From the NCBI GenBank assembly GCA_004557645.1, contig SFGI01000007.1:1-59171 (forward strand): 59,171 nucleotides of DNA, given 5' to 3'. Position 1 is the stretch's first letter. Each line of letters begins with the position of its first letter. Below the pieces are notes generated by a model. The model made no database searches and was not told the DNA's origin. It was given only the letters and a program-made list of their open reading frames with translations. The position numbers and the translations under genes were made by a program. Origin of the DNA: [Eubacterium] saphenum (GTDB lineage: Bacteria; Bacillota; Clostridia; Lachnospirales; Anaerotignaceae). Of the stretch, positions 33,461 through 41,933 are shown one piece after another.

Positions 33461-34240
33461 ATGAAATGTTATCATGTTGACGCTTTTGCAGAAAAACCCT
33501 TTGAAGGCAACCCCGCAGCTGTTTGTGTACTGGACAAATACCCTTCCGATGCACTGATGCTGAAGATCGCCATCGAAAACAACCTGTCCGAAACTGCTTT
33601 TGCTGTCAAGGAAGAGGAAAATTACCATCTGCGCTGGTTCACCCCCGGCGGCGAGATCGACCTGTGCGGTCATGCCACACTGGGCACCGCATTCGTGCTG
33701 TTCACATTCTTTGAAAAAGAAGCAAAATCCATCACCTTCCACACCATGAGCGGCCCTCTGACCGTGGTAAAAAAAGGCGACCTGCTGGAAATGGACTTCC
33801 CTGCTTATGAACTGAAGGAGGTCCCCGTAACCCCTGCCATGGAAGAAGCCTTCGGCGTGCCTATCACAGAAGCATGGCTGGGCCGTGACCTGCTTTGTGT
33901 CACAGAAGATGGGGCGGCAATCCCCACTCTGACCCCGAATCAGGCAAAGCTGGCAGAACTGGATGGTCTGCTGCAGCATATCACCGCAAAAGGCACAGAA
34001 TACGATTCCGTATCCCGCACCTTTGCCCCCAAGCTGGCCGTTGCGGAAGACCCCGTCTGCGGCAGCGGTCACTGCCATATCGTTCCCCTGTGGGCACAGA
34101 AGCTGGACAAAACCAAAATCATTGCCCGTCAGGCTTCCAAGCGGGGCGGTACACTGTATTGCGAAATGCAGGGCGACAGACTGACCATGGCAGGCTCTGC
34201 TGTGCTGTATTCCATTGCAGAACTGTATGTAGAGGAATAA
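33461..34240 (+). CDS. PhzF family isomerase/epimerase
   Basis: 259 residues, typical length, from the ATG at 33461 with AAAGGAGG upstream. The two-domain diaminopimelate-epimerase-like fold shows NPAAVCVL near 19, the catalytic Glu in NNLSETAF near 46, GGEIDLCGHATLGT near 68-81 and DPVCGSGHCH near 195-204. Family members isomerise small metabolites; the substrate is not known. It is the only gene beside the MocR remnant and shares its operator, which suggests that regulator controlled it. Confidence 0.93.
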   Translation: MKCYHVDAFAEKPFEGNPAAVCVLDKYPSDALMLKIAIENNLSETAFAVKEEENYHLRWFTPGGEIDLCGHATLGTAFVLFTFFEKEAKSITFHTMSGPLTVVKKGDLLEMDFPAYELKEVPVTPAMEEAFGVPITEAWLGRDLLCVTEDGAAIPTLTPNQAKLAELDGLLQHITAKGTEYDSVSRTFAPKLAVAEDPVCGSGHCHIVPLWAQKLDKTKIIARQASKRGGTLYCEMQGDRLTMAGSAVLYSIAELYVEE

Positions 34241-34248
34241 TCTTTACA

Positions 34249-34281
34249 AAAAAGCCGAGACAGTCGTCTCGGCTTTTCTTT
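34249..34281 (+). terminator. Terminator after the PhzF-family gene
   Basis: Perfect AAAAGCCGAGAC/GTCTCGGCTTTT stem with loop AGT and a U-rich tail. Confidence 0.9.
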
Positions 34282-34305
34282 ATAGGCATTTTTCGGAAAG
34301 GTTCG

Positions 34306-34461
34306 GAAAACCATCTGGGTTTTCTGAATGAAATCCGCAAGCGGAATTCACTTCCGCTGAGGAAAACAGGGCGTCGCCAATGATTTGGCACGCATCTGTT
34401 TATTCTTCTGTCTCACTCGTCAAAATCCCGATTTTGACGAAGGGTGTCGGCAGACACCCTT
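34306..34461. repeat. Multi-hairpin intergenic element C
   Basis: Successive hairpins fill the gap between the convergent PhzF-family gene and rnjA: GAAAACC/GGTTTTC (34306-34324), TCCGC-AA-GCGGA (34334-34345), GCCAA/TTGGC (34376-34389), CGTCAAAATC-CC-GATTTTGACG (34418-34439) and AAGGGTGTC-GGCA-GACACCCTT (34440-34461). The last touches the rnjA stop codon. None has a classic U-run. Confidence 0.55.
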
Positions 34462-36344
34462 TAAACTTCCATAATAATGGGAAGAATCATGGGGCTTCTC
34501 TTTGTTTTCTGCCAGATATAATTTTTCAGAGTATCCTTGATGACACCTTTGATATAATTCCAGCTTGTGATGTTCTTTTCCTCGCACTTCAAAAGTGCAT
34601 CCAACACCACCGCACGGGCTTCGTCCATCAGGTTTTCCGCCTCACGGACATATACAAAGCCTCTGGAAATGATATCGGGGCCGGAAACGATGGTGCCCAT
34701 TTCTCTGTCCATGGAAACCACAACTACCATCAGACCATCCTGAGACAGGTGCTTTCTGTCCCGCAGAACGATATTGCCCACATCGCCAACACCCAGACCA
34801 TCGACCATGATCTGCCCCACTGGCACATTCCCTGTGACCTTGGCTTCGTTTTTATTGACTTCCAGCACTTCGCCCAGTTTCATCACGAAAATATCATTCT
34901 TATCCATACCCATGGAAATCGCCAGATCTCTGTGGCAGGAAAGATGCATGAATTCCCCATGGACGGGCATGAAGAATTTAGGCTTTGTCAGCGCCAGCAT
35001 CAGCTTCAGTTCTTCCTGACGGGCGTGACCGGAAACATGGATATCTTCGATATCGCCGTAAACCACCTTTGCGCCTTTTTTCAGCAATTCATTTACCACG
35101 CGGAATACGTTTTTTTCGTTGCCGGGGATGGCAGATGCACTGATGATGATTTTATCATCGGGCTTTACACTGATCTGCTTATGCTCGCCGGAAGCGATTC
35201 TGGACAGGGCAGACATAGTTTCGCCCTGGCTGCCTGTGGTAATGATAACCAGCTGGTCGTCTCTGTAGTTCTTTGTTTCGTTGATGTCGATCAGAGTTCT
35301 GGGGGGCACCCAAAGGTAATCCAGCTCGGAAGCCGTTTTCACGGCATTGACCATGCTGCGGCCGATAATGGCAACCTTTCTGCCATACATATAGGCGGCG
35401 TTGATGACCTGCTGGATACGATGGATATTGGAGGAGAAGGTAGCCACCATGATACGGTTCTTGGGTGTCTCCTCAAAAATCTTTTCAAAGACCTTGCCCA
35501 CGTTCTTTTCGGACATGGTGAAGCCTTTTCTTTCCGCATTGGTACTATCGCTCATCAAGAGCAGTACGCCTTCCTTGCCCAGCTCTGCAAAGCGCTGCAG
35601 GTCGATGATCTCGCCATCGATAGGGGTATAGTCCACCTTAAAGTCGCCGGTGTGCACCACCACGCCCACAGGGGTGTGGATCGCCAGTGCCACCGCATCG
35701 GCGATGGAATGGTTGGTGTGGATGAATTCCACTACCATCTGTCCCAGTTTCACCTTTTCCCCGGGCACTACCGTATGTCTTGTGGTGGAATCCAGCATCT
35801 TATGCTCTCTCAGTTTGTTTTCCAACAGCCCCAGTGTCAGCAGTGTGCCGAATACAGGCACATTCAGCTGTTTCAGGATATAAGGCAGTGCGCCAATATG
35901 GTCCTCGTGACCGTGAGTCAGCACAATACCTCTGATTTTGTCCATGTTTTTTGTCAAATATGTCACATCGGGGATGACCAGGTCGATACCCAGCATATCA
36001 TCCTCGGGGAAGGCCAGACCGCAGTCGATGATGATGATATCATCGCCATATTCCAGCACCGTCATGTTTTTACCGATCTCTTCCAGGCCGCCCAGGGCGA
36101 TGACCTTCAGGTTCATCTTGGGTTTTGCCTTGGCTTTGCTTCTGGCACGGAGCTTTGCAGCCGTTTTTGCTGCGGGCTTCGCCGCTGTTTTTTCGGCTGT
36201 TTTTGCTGCGGTTTTCGCTGCTGTTTTTGCCGCCGTTTTCACCGCTGCCTTCACAGTATCCGCCTTTGCGGCAGCCTTCGCCTTCGTGTTTTTCGCTTTG
36301 GAGTTCTTTCCTGTAGTCTCCTTTGCGATCTTATTCTCTGCCAA
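34461..36344 (-). CDS. rnj: Ribonuclease J with lysine/alanine-rich N-terminal extension
   Basis: 627 residues from a TTG start at 36344, 7 nt after GGAGGT; a GTG three codons earlier lies inside that site. The metallo-beta-lactamase/beta-CASP core has HGHEDHIGA near 145 and the C-terminal MPVHGEFMHL. RNase J is a combined 5'-to-3' exonuclease and endonuclease central to RNA decay. The first 75 or so residues are a low-complexity tail of KTAAKTAAK-type repeats ending in ARSKAKAKPK, like histone H1 tails, and are absent from typical 555-residue RNase J. Its positive charge suggests RNA or ribosome contact. A leader of about 300 nt with short hairpins precedes it. Confidence 0.95.
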   Translation of the reverse strand: MAENKIAKETTGKNSKAKNTKAKAAAKADTVKAAVKTAAKTAAKTAAKTAEKTAAKPAAKTAAKLRARSKAKAKPKMNLKVIALGGLEEIGKNMTVLEYGDDIIIIDCGLAFPEDDMLGIDLVIPDVTYLTKNMDKIRGIVLTHGHEDHIGALPYILKQLNVPVFGTLLTLGLLENKLREHKMLDSTTRHTVVPGEKVKLGQMVVEFIHTNHSIADAVALAIHTPVGVVVHTGDFKVDYTPIDGEIIDLQRFAELGKEGVLLLMSDSTNAERKGFTMSEKNVGKVFEKIFEETPKNRIMVATFSSNIHRIQQVINAAYMYGRKVAIIGRSMVNAVKTASELDYLWVPPRTLIDINETKNYRDDQLVIITTGSQGETMSALSRIASGEHKQISVKPDDKIIISASAIPGNEKNVFRVVNELLKKGAKVVYGDIEDIHVSGHARQEELKLMLALTKPKFFMPVHGEFMHLSCHRDLAISMGMDKNDIFVMKLGEVLEVNKNEAKVTGNVPVGQIMVDGLGVGDVGNIVLRDRKHLSQDGLMVVVVSMDREMGTIVSGPDIISRGFVYVREAENLMDEARAVVLDALLKCEEKNITSWNYIKGVIKDTLKNYIWQKTKRSPMILPIIMEV

Positions 36345-36456
36345 AAAACACACCTCCTTTTCTCGTTTTCTCTTTCTTTATCGTTTTTATAGTATGGCGT
36401 AAAAAAGTTCTCTTTAAACTGCAAAAATTTCTTCTTTTCCCAAAAAGAACGCACCG

Positions 36457-36510
36457 AAAAAAGAGCAGTCGATGCTCACTCGCCGAAAAAACATTCCGCC
36501 CCGTTTTTTC
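36457..36510 (-). promoter_or_regulatory. Hairpins in the rnj leader
   Basis: Two adjacent hairpins on the minus strand: GAAAAAAC/GTTTTTTC with a 10-base loop (about 36485-36510), then GAGCA/TGCTC followed by six U (36457-36477). The second looks like a weak terminator inside the leader. The rest of the 315-bp gap 36345-36659 is AT-rich, without a gene or a clear promoter. Confidence 0.35.
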
Positions 36511-36579
36511 TGAAACGATATGAGTGCTGCTGTTTTGGTTCCCTATGCTCTTTGCCTTTTTTCCGCTCATTTATTATGA

Positions 36580-36629
36580 AAAGGGAAATAAGGCATATTT
36601 CTAAAGACGAAAGCCTCAGGAAATATGCC
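36580..36629 (-). terminator. Terminator of the ireB-ruvX-yrzB operon
   Basis: GGCATATTTC/GAAATATGCC stem with an 18-base loop and a U-rich tail, 30 bp past the DUF1292 stop codon. Confidence 0.65.
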
Positions 36630-36659
36630 GCCCTAGTCCATTCGAATTTTGTTTCAAGA

Positions 36660-36962
36660 TCAGTCGATCTCTACAGTATAATCTTCGCCCTTCTGTGCGA
36701 ACAGGTCTGCCACACGGTCGAATTCTGCGTCGTCTTCCACCAGTTCATAGGTCACATCGTCTGTATTGATGGAAACTTCTTTCAGGATGATCGCGTCTGT
36801 TTCATCGTCGTCCATCAGTTCTGTTTCCACTACCAGAAGGTAACGTTCGCCGCCGCATGCCACATTATCGATAATAGAAAATTCGATCTCTTCGCCGTTT
36901 TCATCTGTCATAGTAACGGTTTCGAATTCCATTTCGTTTACTTCATCATAAATATCAGCCAT
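36660..36962 (-). CDS. DUF1292 domain protein (YrzB-like)
   Basis: 100 residues from the ATG at 36962, preceded by AAGGAG. It is very acidic, with the family pattern TVTMTDENGEEIEFSI near the N-terminus, followed by YLLVVETELMDDDE and VSINTDDVTYELVED. DUF1292 proteins follow ireB and ruvX in many Firmicutes (yrzL-yrrK-yrzB in Bacillus) and have no established activity. Between it and ruvX lies a multi-hairpin element, so the operon is interrupted by 203 bp. Confidence 0.88.
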   Translation of the reverse strand: MADIYDEVNEMEFETVTMTDENGEEIEFSIIDNVACGGERYLLVVETELMDDDETDAIILKEVSINTDDVTYELVEDDAEFDRVADLFAQKGEDYTVEID

Positions 36963-36982
36963 TGTTGTTAGCTCCTTCCTTC

Positions 36983-37120
36983 TTGAGGACTCCGTCCTCA
37001 AACTCCTGCCAAGGGGATCTTGTCAAAGCATCTTCCCTACGGGAAGACGGCTTCGCCGCCGCCTAATCTTGGCGGTGCACCTACCCTTGGAACCCGATAC
37101 GCAAAAGCATACACTTTTGC
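36983..37120. repeat. Multi-hairpin intergenic element D
   Basis: Between ruvX and the DUF1292 gene: TTGAGGAC-TCC-GTCCTCAA (36983-37001), TCTTCCC-TAC-GGGAAGA (37031-37047), GGC-TTC-GCC (37049-37057), CCGCC/GGCGG (37059-37075) and GCAAAAG/CTTTTGC (37101-37120). The linker TTGGAACCCGATACGC before the last hairpin nearly matches the linker before the last hairpin of element A. Confidence 0.6.
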
Positions 37121-37165
37121 AGAGAATTTTAATAGTATTATCAAATCAAAGAGTCATAATTCAAA

Positions 37166-37591
37166 TTATTTTTGCTTGCTATCCAAATATCCCTGCAGGA
37201 TATGGACTGCCGCCATCTTATCGATGACACTTTTTCTCTTATCGTGGTTCAGCCCCACTTCCCGCAGAGAACGTTCTGCCGCAATGGTGCTGAATCTTTC
37301 ATCCCAGAGGATGACTTCCACCTTCGGGAAGCGTTTTTTGATCCGTTCACAGAAATCATTGGTCTTGATGCATCTGTCTCCTTCCGAACCATCCAGGTTC
37401 TTCGGGTAACCCAAAACGATGACCTCTGCCTGATATTGTTCCACCAGCTCCGCCAGTCTGCGCATGCTTTTCTTGAACTCCGCGGGGTTATCTCTGCGGA
37501 TGATCTCCACCCCCTGAGCTGTCCAGCCGAAGGGGTCGCTGACTGCTACGCCGATGGTCTTATCTCCAAAGTCTAAGCCTAAAATACGCAA
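37166..37591 (-). CDS. ruvX: Putative pre-16S rRNA nuclease / Holliday junction resolvase-like RuvX (YqgF)
   Basis: 141 residues from a TTG start at 37591, with AGAGGA upstream. The RNase H-like fold shows MRILGLDFGDKTIGVAVSD, VLGYPKNLDGSEG near 60-72 and DERFST near 97, carrying the three acidic residues of the active site. The family processes the 5' end of 16S rRNA; a recombination role has also been proposed. It starts 15 bp after the ireB stop codon. Confidence 0.95.
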   Translation of the reverse strand: MRILGLDFGDKTIGVAVSDPFGWTAQGVEIIRRDNPAEFKKSMRRLAELVEQYQAEVIVLGYPKNLDGSEGDRCIKTNDFCERIKKRFPKVEVILWDERFSTIAAERSLREVGLNHDKRKSVIDKMAAVHILQGYLDSKQK

Positions 37592-37606
37592 TGATGTTCC
37601 TCTTTC

Positions 37607-37867
37607 TTACTCGTTACGGTCTAAATAGTCTTTTACCAGTTCTTCCAGCAGTTCGTCTCTTTCCAGTTTGCGGATGAGGACACGTGCATTCTGGTGGCTT
37701 GTGATATAAGTGGGGTCGCCGGAAAGGATATAGCCTACGATCTGGTTGACAGGGTTGTAGCCTTTTTCTCTCAGCGCACTACTGACAGCCATCAGGATTC
37801 TTTTCGCTTCGTTTTCAGGTTCTTTTTCCAATCTGCCGAAATATTGTGTTTCATGAATATTGCCCAT
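37607..37867 (-). CDS. ireB: IreB family regulatory phosphoprotein (UPF0297)
   Basis: 86 residues from the ATG at 37867, with GGAGAG upstream. The sequence MGNIHETQYF, GYNPVNQIVGYILSGDPTYITSH and ARVLIRKLERDE is characteristic of UPF0297. In Enterococcus, IreB is phosphorylated by the PASTA kinase IreK and modulates cephalosporin tolerance. The gene leads a conserved trio with ruvX and the DUF1292 gene. The 168-bp gap upstream (37868-38035) holds AT-rich sequence and no visible gene. Confidence 0.95.
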   Translation of the reverse strand: MGNIHETQYFGRLEKEPENEAKRILMAVSSALREKGYNPVNQIVGYILSGDPTYITSHQNARVLIRKLERDELLEELVKDYLDRNE

Positions 37868-38035
37868 ACTTCTCACTCTCCGTTCTGCGGCTTTGTGCCG
37901 CACCCCAAATAAAACAGCTTATATCTTCACAGGGTAAGCCCTGCTTCTTCCAAAAAATACTTATGTCTATGATACCTGAAACCCCAACCGATTGCAACTA
38001 TATAATCCTTACATAATTATTACAATTTAACCCGA

Positions 38036-39334
38036 TTATGCATCCACTTCGCCGAAAAGTTCTTCCGTTTCCGCCTTGGTGATACGGGTCTTGCAGATCT
38101 GATTGGTCAGGTCTTTTTCACTTCTGCCGCGCACCTTGATATAGTTTGTGGTATGGCCTTCATAAATGCCGTCCTCTACCATTCTTTCATACAGCACTGC
38201 CACATCCTGCCCTACATATTCTCCCAGGAAATCCGCCGCCATCTGGTCGCTCAGCGCAATGAGCTTATGGCTCCGTTCGGATTTGACTGCATTGGGCAGC
38301 TGATCCTTTCTTGCCGCCGCAGGGGTGCCCCTCTTCGGGGAATAAGGGAATACATGGATCTTCGCAAAGCCAATCTCCTTGGCAAAATCATAGCTTGCCT
38401 GGAAATCCTCCTCCGTTTCTCCGGGGAAGCCAACGATGATATCCGTCGTCAATGCCACATGGGGCAGATATTTCCGCAGGGTCGCCGCCGCCTGACGGTA
38501 TTTTTCCGTATCATATTTCCGGTTCATTTCCTTCAACGTCTTATCGCAGCCGCTCTGGAGGGAAAGATGGAAATGATCACAGACCTTGGGCAGTTCTGCC
38601 ATAGCCTGCGCAAATTCCTCTGTCACCACATTGGGCTCGATGGAGCTGAAACGGATACGTTCGATGCCTTCTACCTCATGTACCTGCCGCAAAATTTCCA
38701 ACAGAGAAGTATCTCTTCTATCCTTGCCGTAGCTTGCCACATGGATGCCTGTCAGCACCACTTCCTTGAAGCCATTATCCGCCAGACGCTTTACCTCTGC
38801 CAAAACCTCCTGAGGTTCTCTGCTGCGGATGGGCCCTCTGGCGTAGGGGATGATGCAGTAAGAACAATACTGGCTGCATCCATCCTGGATTTTCAGGTAT
38901 GCTCTGGTTCTATTTGCCAGCTTCTGGATAGACAGGGGTTCGAAAACCCGTTCCTTCATGATATCCGTCACATGATTTTCCACACCGCGGCTTATATCGT
39001 AATTCTCCACCATTTCGACGATCTGGGCTCTGTCCTTGGTGCCGATGACAAGGTTCACCCCTTCTACTTTCATCAGTTCCTGAGGCGCAGTCTGGGCATA
39101 GCATCCCACCACAGCCACAATGGCATTTTCATTCTGCCGTTTCACCTTTCGGATGAGTTGGCGGGATTTTTTATCCCCAAAATTTGTTACCGTACAGGTA
39201 TTGATGACATATACGTCTGCTTCTTCATCGATGCCGACGATCTCATAGCCTTTTTCTGCGAACAGCTCCGCAATGGCTTCACTTTCATATTGATTTACTT
39301 TACAGCCCAGTGCAAAACTTGCTGCTTTCTTCAT
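38036..39334 (-). CDS. mtaB: tRNA (N6-threonylcarbamoyladenosine(37)-C2)-methylthiotransferase MtaB
   Basis: 432 residues. The UPF0004 domain carries three Cys ([4Fe-4S] ligands) in LGCKVNQ, NTCTVTN and VVGCYAQ; the radical SAM domain has CSQYCSYC near 150; a TRAM domain ends the protein. It converts t6A37 to ms2t6A37 in ANN-decoding tRNAs. MiaB is the alternative, but the short N-terminal lead (MKKAASFALGCKVNQYE) and the IPYARGP motif favour MtaB. GGAGAG precedes the ATG, 21 bp after the HAD gene's stop codon. Confidence 0.93.
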   Translation of the reverse strand: MKKAASFALGCKVNQYESEAIAELFAEKGYEIVGIDEEADVYVINTCTVTNFGDKKSRQLIRKVKRQNENAIVAVVGCYAQTAPQELMKVEGVNLVIGTKDRAQIVEMVENYDISRGVENHVTDIMKERVFEPLSIQKLANRTRAYLKIQDGCSQYCSYCIIPYARGPIRSREPQEVLAEVKRLADNGFKEVVLTGIHVASYGKDRRDTSLLEILRQVHEVEGIERIRFSSIEPNVVTEEFAQAMAELPKVCDHFHLSLQSGCDKTLKEMNRKYDTEKYRQAAATLRKYLPHVALTTDIIVGFPGETEEDFQASYDFAKEIGFAKIHVFPYSPKRGTPAAARKDQLPNAVKSERSHKLIALSDQMAADFLGEYVGQDVAVLYERMVEDGIYEGHTTNYIKVRGRSEKDLTNQICKTRITKAETEELFGEVDA

Positions 39335-39355
39335 AATCCTTCTCTCCTTCGGGGC

Positions 39356-40147
39356 TCAGATTCCCGTGATTTGGCGAATTGCCTGCACCACGCCGCCCTC
39401 GTTATTGCTGCCCGCCTGAAAACGGGCTTTTTTCTTCACGCCCTCCACAGCACCCTGCATGGCAAAGCTGTAGTAGGCTTTTTCAAACATTTCGATATCG
39501 TTATACTGATCCCCAAAGACCATGGTTTCCTCCGGGGTGATATTCCACATTTGCTGCAGGGCTTCCACGGCAGTGCCTTTATTGACCCCACAGATGCCCG
39601 TATCCAAGCAATCCGGCCCGGAAGTCACCAAACTCAAGCCATCCGCCAGAACAGGACGCAGCAGGCGATAATATTCCTCCGCCGGTTTCCCATCCAGCAC
39701 GATGATAGAAACCTTGATGATATCATCCTCTACTTCATACAGATCCTCTGCCAGTGCCATGGCATAATTGAATTTGGGGGATGCCAGAAATTCCAACATT
39801 TCCTGACTGGTGGTATAGCTGCGGTGCTTTGCACACAGCAGCGGGCTCAGCCCCGGAAACTGCCCCACCGCATCCAAACAGGCTTTCACCTCTTTTTTCG
39901 TCATACAGCGGGCATACAGCTCTTTTCCATTATCCATGATAAAAGCACCATTTTCCGAAACGATGACAACATCCTTCACATGCTCCTTGAAATCGCTGCA
40001 CAGGCTGGGATACTGCCTGCCGCTGGCAACCACAAAGCGTGTGCCCATTTCCTTCAGCTTGGGCAGGATCTGATAGATCTCCTCATCGATTTTCTTTTCA
40101 TCATTCACCAGTGTGCCATCCATATCAGACACGATCAGTTTAATCAT
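39356..40147 (-). CDS. Cof-type HAD-IIB phosphatase
   Basis: 263 residues. HAD motif I is DMDGTL at residues 8-13, motif II SGR near 42, motif III Lys and motif IV GDQYNDIEMFE near 204. The large C2B cap between motifs II and III defines the Cof/YidA subgroup, which dephosphorylates sugar phosphates or flavin precursors with low specificity. AAGGTG precedes the ATG. It sits 20 bp after the orphan gene upstream and 21 bp before mtaB, so the three probably share a transcript. Confidence 0.92.
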   Translation of the reverse strand: MIKLIVSDMDGTLVNDEKKIDEEIYQILPKLKEMGTRFVVASGRQYPSLCSDFKEHVKDVVIVSENGAFIMDNGKELYARCMTKKEVKACLDAVGQFPGLSPLLCAKHRSYTTSQEMLEFLASPKFNYAMALAEDLYEVEDDIIKVSIIVLDGKPAEEYYRLLRPVLADGLSLVTSGPDCLDTGICGVNKGTAVEALQQMWNITPEETMVFGDQYNDIEMFEKAYYSFAMQGAVEGVKKKARFQAGSNNEGGVVQAIRQITGI

Positions 40148-40167
40148 CTATATCACCTTATGATTTC

Positions 40168-40719
40168 TTAATTGATTCGGAAAAATAAGGGCAACAGTTT
40201 CATTGCCACAGTTACATCTTTCCCAGAAAGCCAGACCAGATGCTCTCTTAAGGCTTCCCATTTTTCTTTTTTTGTCATCACCCGAGCACAGATATTTTCC
40301 ATGGCATCCAAATGACCCATGATATCCTCCCGTTCACTGCGGGAAAGACATTCCATCATGCCAATATCCAGACGGACCGTCGTAAAATCCGCTTCGAAAT
40401 CCAATTCCTGATGTTCTTTGGAAATATAGTATTCCAGCAGACCTTCGTTGCTGTAGTTGTTTTCCCGAAAGCCCTTCATCCGCTCCAGCAGGGTCTGCAC
40501 ATTTTCCCGATAGATCTTCGCCATATCAGCCGTATCCTCATAGGGCTGGATGACCCGAAGCCCCTTGGTGAAGCCTTCGATCTTTTCTGCATAATGTTCC
40601 AAAAGCAGCCGGAACAGCCCCTCCATGGCTTCGCTGTCATAAGAGGACGCTTCCCAGACGGTTTCCACATGGGCAATATCTTCATCGATCATGGTACGAA
40701 TCTCTTTTTCTTCTGTCAT
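40168..40719 (-). CDS. Unrecognised helical cytosolic protein
   Basis: 183 residues from the ATG at 40719. The frame is open further upstream, but the promoter at 40757-40786 lies inside that part, so an earlier start is unlikely; the ribosome binding site is weak (GGTGG). The product is soluble, charged and almost wholly helical in appearance, with repeated hydrophobic heptads and several Glu/Arg pairs. No Cys cluster, P-loop or membrane segment is visible. I do not recognise a family. It begins a probable operon with the HAD phosphatase and mtaB. Confidence 0.6.
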   Translation of the reverse strand: MTEEKEIRTMIDEDIAHVETVWEASSYDSEAMEGLFRLLLEHYAEKIEGFTKGLRVIQPYEDTADMAKIYRENVQTLLERMKGFRENNYSNEGLLEYYISKEHQELDFEADFTTVRLDIGMMECLSRSEREDIMGHLDAMENICARVMTKKEKWEALREHLVWLSGKDVTVAMKLLPLFFRIN

Positions 40720-40756
40720 ATCATCCACCGTCCCTTCTGCATTCGGATTATCTTTT

Positions 40757-40786
40757 AGTATAACATAAAAATCGCAGTTGTGGCAA
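40757..40786 (-). promoter_or_regulatory. Promoter of the 40719-to-mtaB gene group
   Basis: Minus-strand TTGCCA (40781-40786), 18 bp, TATACT (40757-40762). Confidence 0.6.
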
Positions 40787-40821
40787 GAATCCATACCTTT
40801 TCTCTTTCCTTTCAGGGAAAT

Positions 40822-40850
40822 TTGAAAAAAGCACCTGCCTGTGCTATCAT
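40822..40850 (+). promoter_or_regulatory. Promoter of the thioesterase gene
   Basis: TTGAAA (40822-40827), 17 bp, TATCAT (40845-40850), 37 bp before the ATG. Confidence 0.6.
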
Positions 40851-40886
40851 CAGTACAAGATACTTTTCCGAAAGGAGTTCCTGCCA

Positions 40887-41294
40887 ATGAAAGCATATCA
40901 GCATAAAGTGCAATATTACGAAACAGATAAAATGGGCATCACCCATCATTCCAACTATATCCGCTGGATGGAAGAAGCCCGCATCGACTTTTTGGAGCAG
41001 CTGGGCTGGAATTATGAAAAGCTGGAGAAAGCCGGCATCTTTTCTCCCGTGACTGCCGTAACGTGTAAATATAAGATCAGCACCACCTTCCCGGATATTC
41101 TCACCATCACCGTTTCTGTGGTGGAATTTCAGGGGGTGACCCTCAAGCTGAAATACGAAATGAAAAATGCCGATGGAAAACTGGTCTGTGAAGCCTATTC
41201 CGAGCATTGCTTCCTGAACGCAGAGGGCAAACTGCTCCGACTGCAAAAGGAACATCCTGCTTTCTATCAGGTTCTTCTCTCATTAAAAGCATAA
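40887..41294 (+). CDS. Acyl-CoA thioesterase, YbgC/4HBT hot-dog family
   Basis: 135 residues, a single hot-dog domain. The signature YYETDKMGITHHSNYIRWMEEAR (residues 10-32, with Asp14 the likely catalytic residue) matches the 4-hydroxybenzoyl-CoA thioesterase/YbgC group, which hydrolyses acyl-CoA thioesters. The preferred chain length is unknown. AAAGGAG precedes the ATG and the acetyltransferase gene starts 20 bp after the stop codon. Confidence 0.92.
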   Translation: MKAYQHKVQYYETDKMGITHHSNYIRWMEEARIDFLEQLGWNYEKLEKAGIFSPVTAVTCKYKISTTFPDILTITVSVVEFQGVTLKLKYEMKNADGKLVCEAYSEHCFLNAEGKLLRLQKEHPAFYQVLLSLKA

Positions 41295-41314
41295 CAGAAA
41301 AAGGAGGTTATCCT

Positions 41315-41875
41315 ATGGAAATTTTACTGGCAACTATGGATGATTTTGACGGCATCCTCGCCCTGCTGAAGGCAAACCACGCAGACAATCTGACACCGGA
41401 AGAAAAAGCAGAGGGCTTTGTCACCACCAACTTCACCAGAGAACAAATGGAGACCCTCATCGTGCAGGAAAAAGGCGTTGTCATCGCCAAAGAAAACGGG
41501 AGAGTCGTTGGCTTTGCCACCGCCGCTCCCTGGGATTTCTGGGCACAGTGGCCTCTGTTCACCTATATGATCGATCATTTAGAAGAATATACCTTCCAGA
41601 GAACGACTCTGACCGTGGAAAACTGCTATCAATACGGTCCCGTCTGCGTAGACAGAGCCTTTCGGGGCACCGGACTGTTCCAGAAGCTGTTTTATGCCTC
41701 TCTGGAAAGCATGGCGCATCGCTTTCCCATCATGGCTACCTTCATCAATCAGGTCAACCCCCGTTCCTATCGGGCCCATACCAAAAAAGTGCCCATGGAT
41801 ACCTGCGGCACCTTTCCTTTTAACGGCAATCAATATTATCTGATGGCGTGCAGCACTTCTCTCCGCCCCGAATAA
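41315..41875 (+). CDS. GNAT family N-acetyltransferase
   Basis: 186 residues from the ATG at 41315, with AAAGGAGG upstream. The fold shows an N-terminal MDDFDGILALLKANH segment, VGFATAAPW near 67 and the acetyl-CoA-binding region around CVDRAFRGTGLFQKLF near 110-125 (R-x-x-G-x-G/A pattern). The C-terminal half has a TFINQVNPRSYRAHTKK stretch common to putative acetyltransferases of Clostridia. The acceptor is unknown. It shares a transcript with the thioesterase. Confidence 0.85.
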   Translation: MEILLATMDDFDGILALLKANHADNLTPEEKAEGFVTTNFTREQMETLIVQEKGVVIAKENGRVVGFATAAPWDFWAQWPLFTYMIDHLEEYTFQRTTLTVENCYQYGPVCVDRAFRGTGLFQKLFYASLESMAHRFPIMATFINQVNPRSYRAHTKKVPMDTCGTFPFNGNQYYLMACSTSLRPE

Positions 41876-41886
41876 AAAAAGACAAA

Positions 41887-41915
41887 AAAAGCCATACCAA
41901 AAAGGTATGGCTTTT
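41887..41915. terminator. Bidirectional terminator between the GNAT gene and the 41934 gene
   Basis: Perfect 12-bp stem AAAAGCCATACC/GGTATGGCTTTT, loop of five; eight U on the minus strand and four on the plus strand. Confidence 0.9.
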
Positions 41916-41933
41916 CCTATGCCTTGGGGCTTA

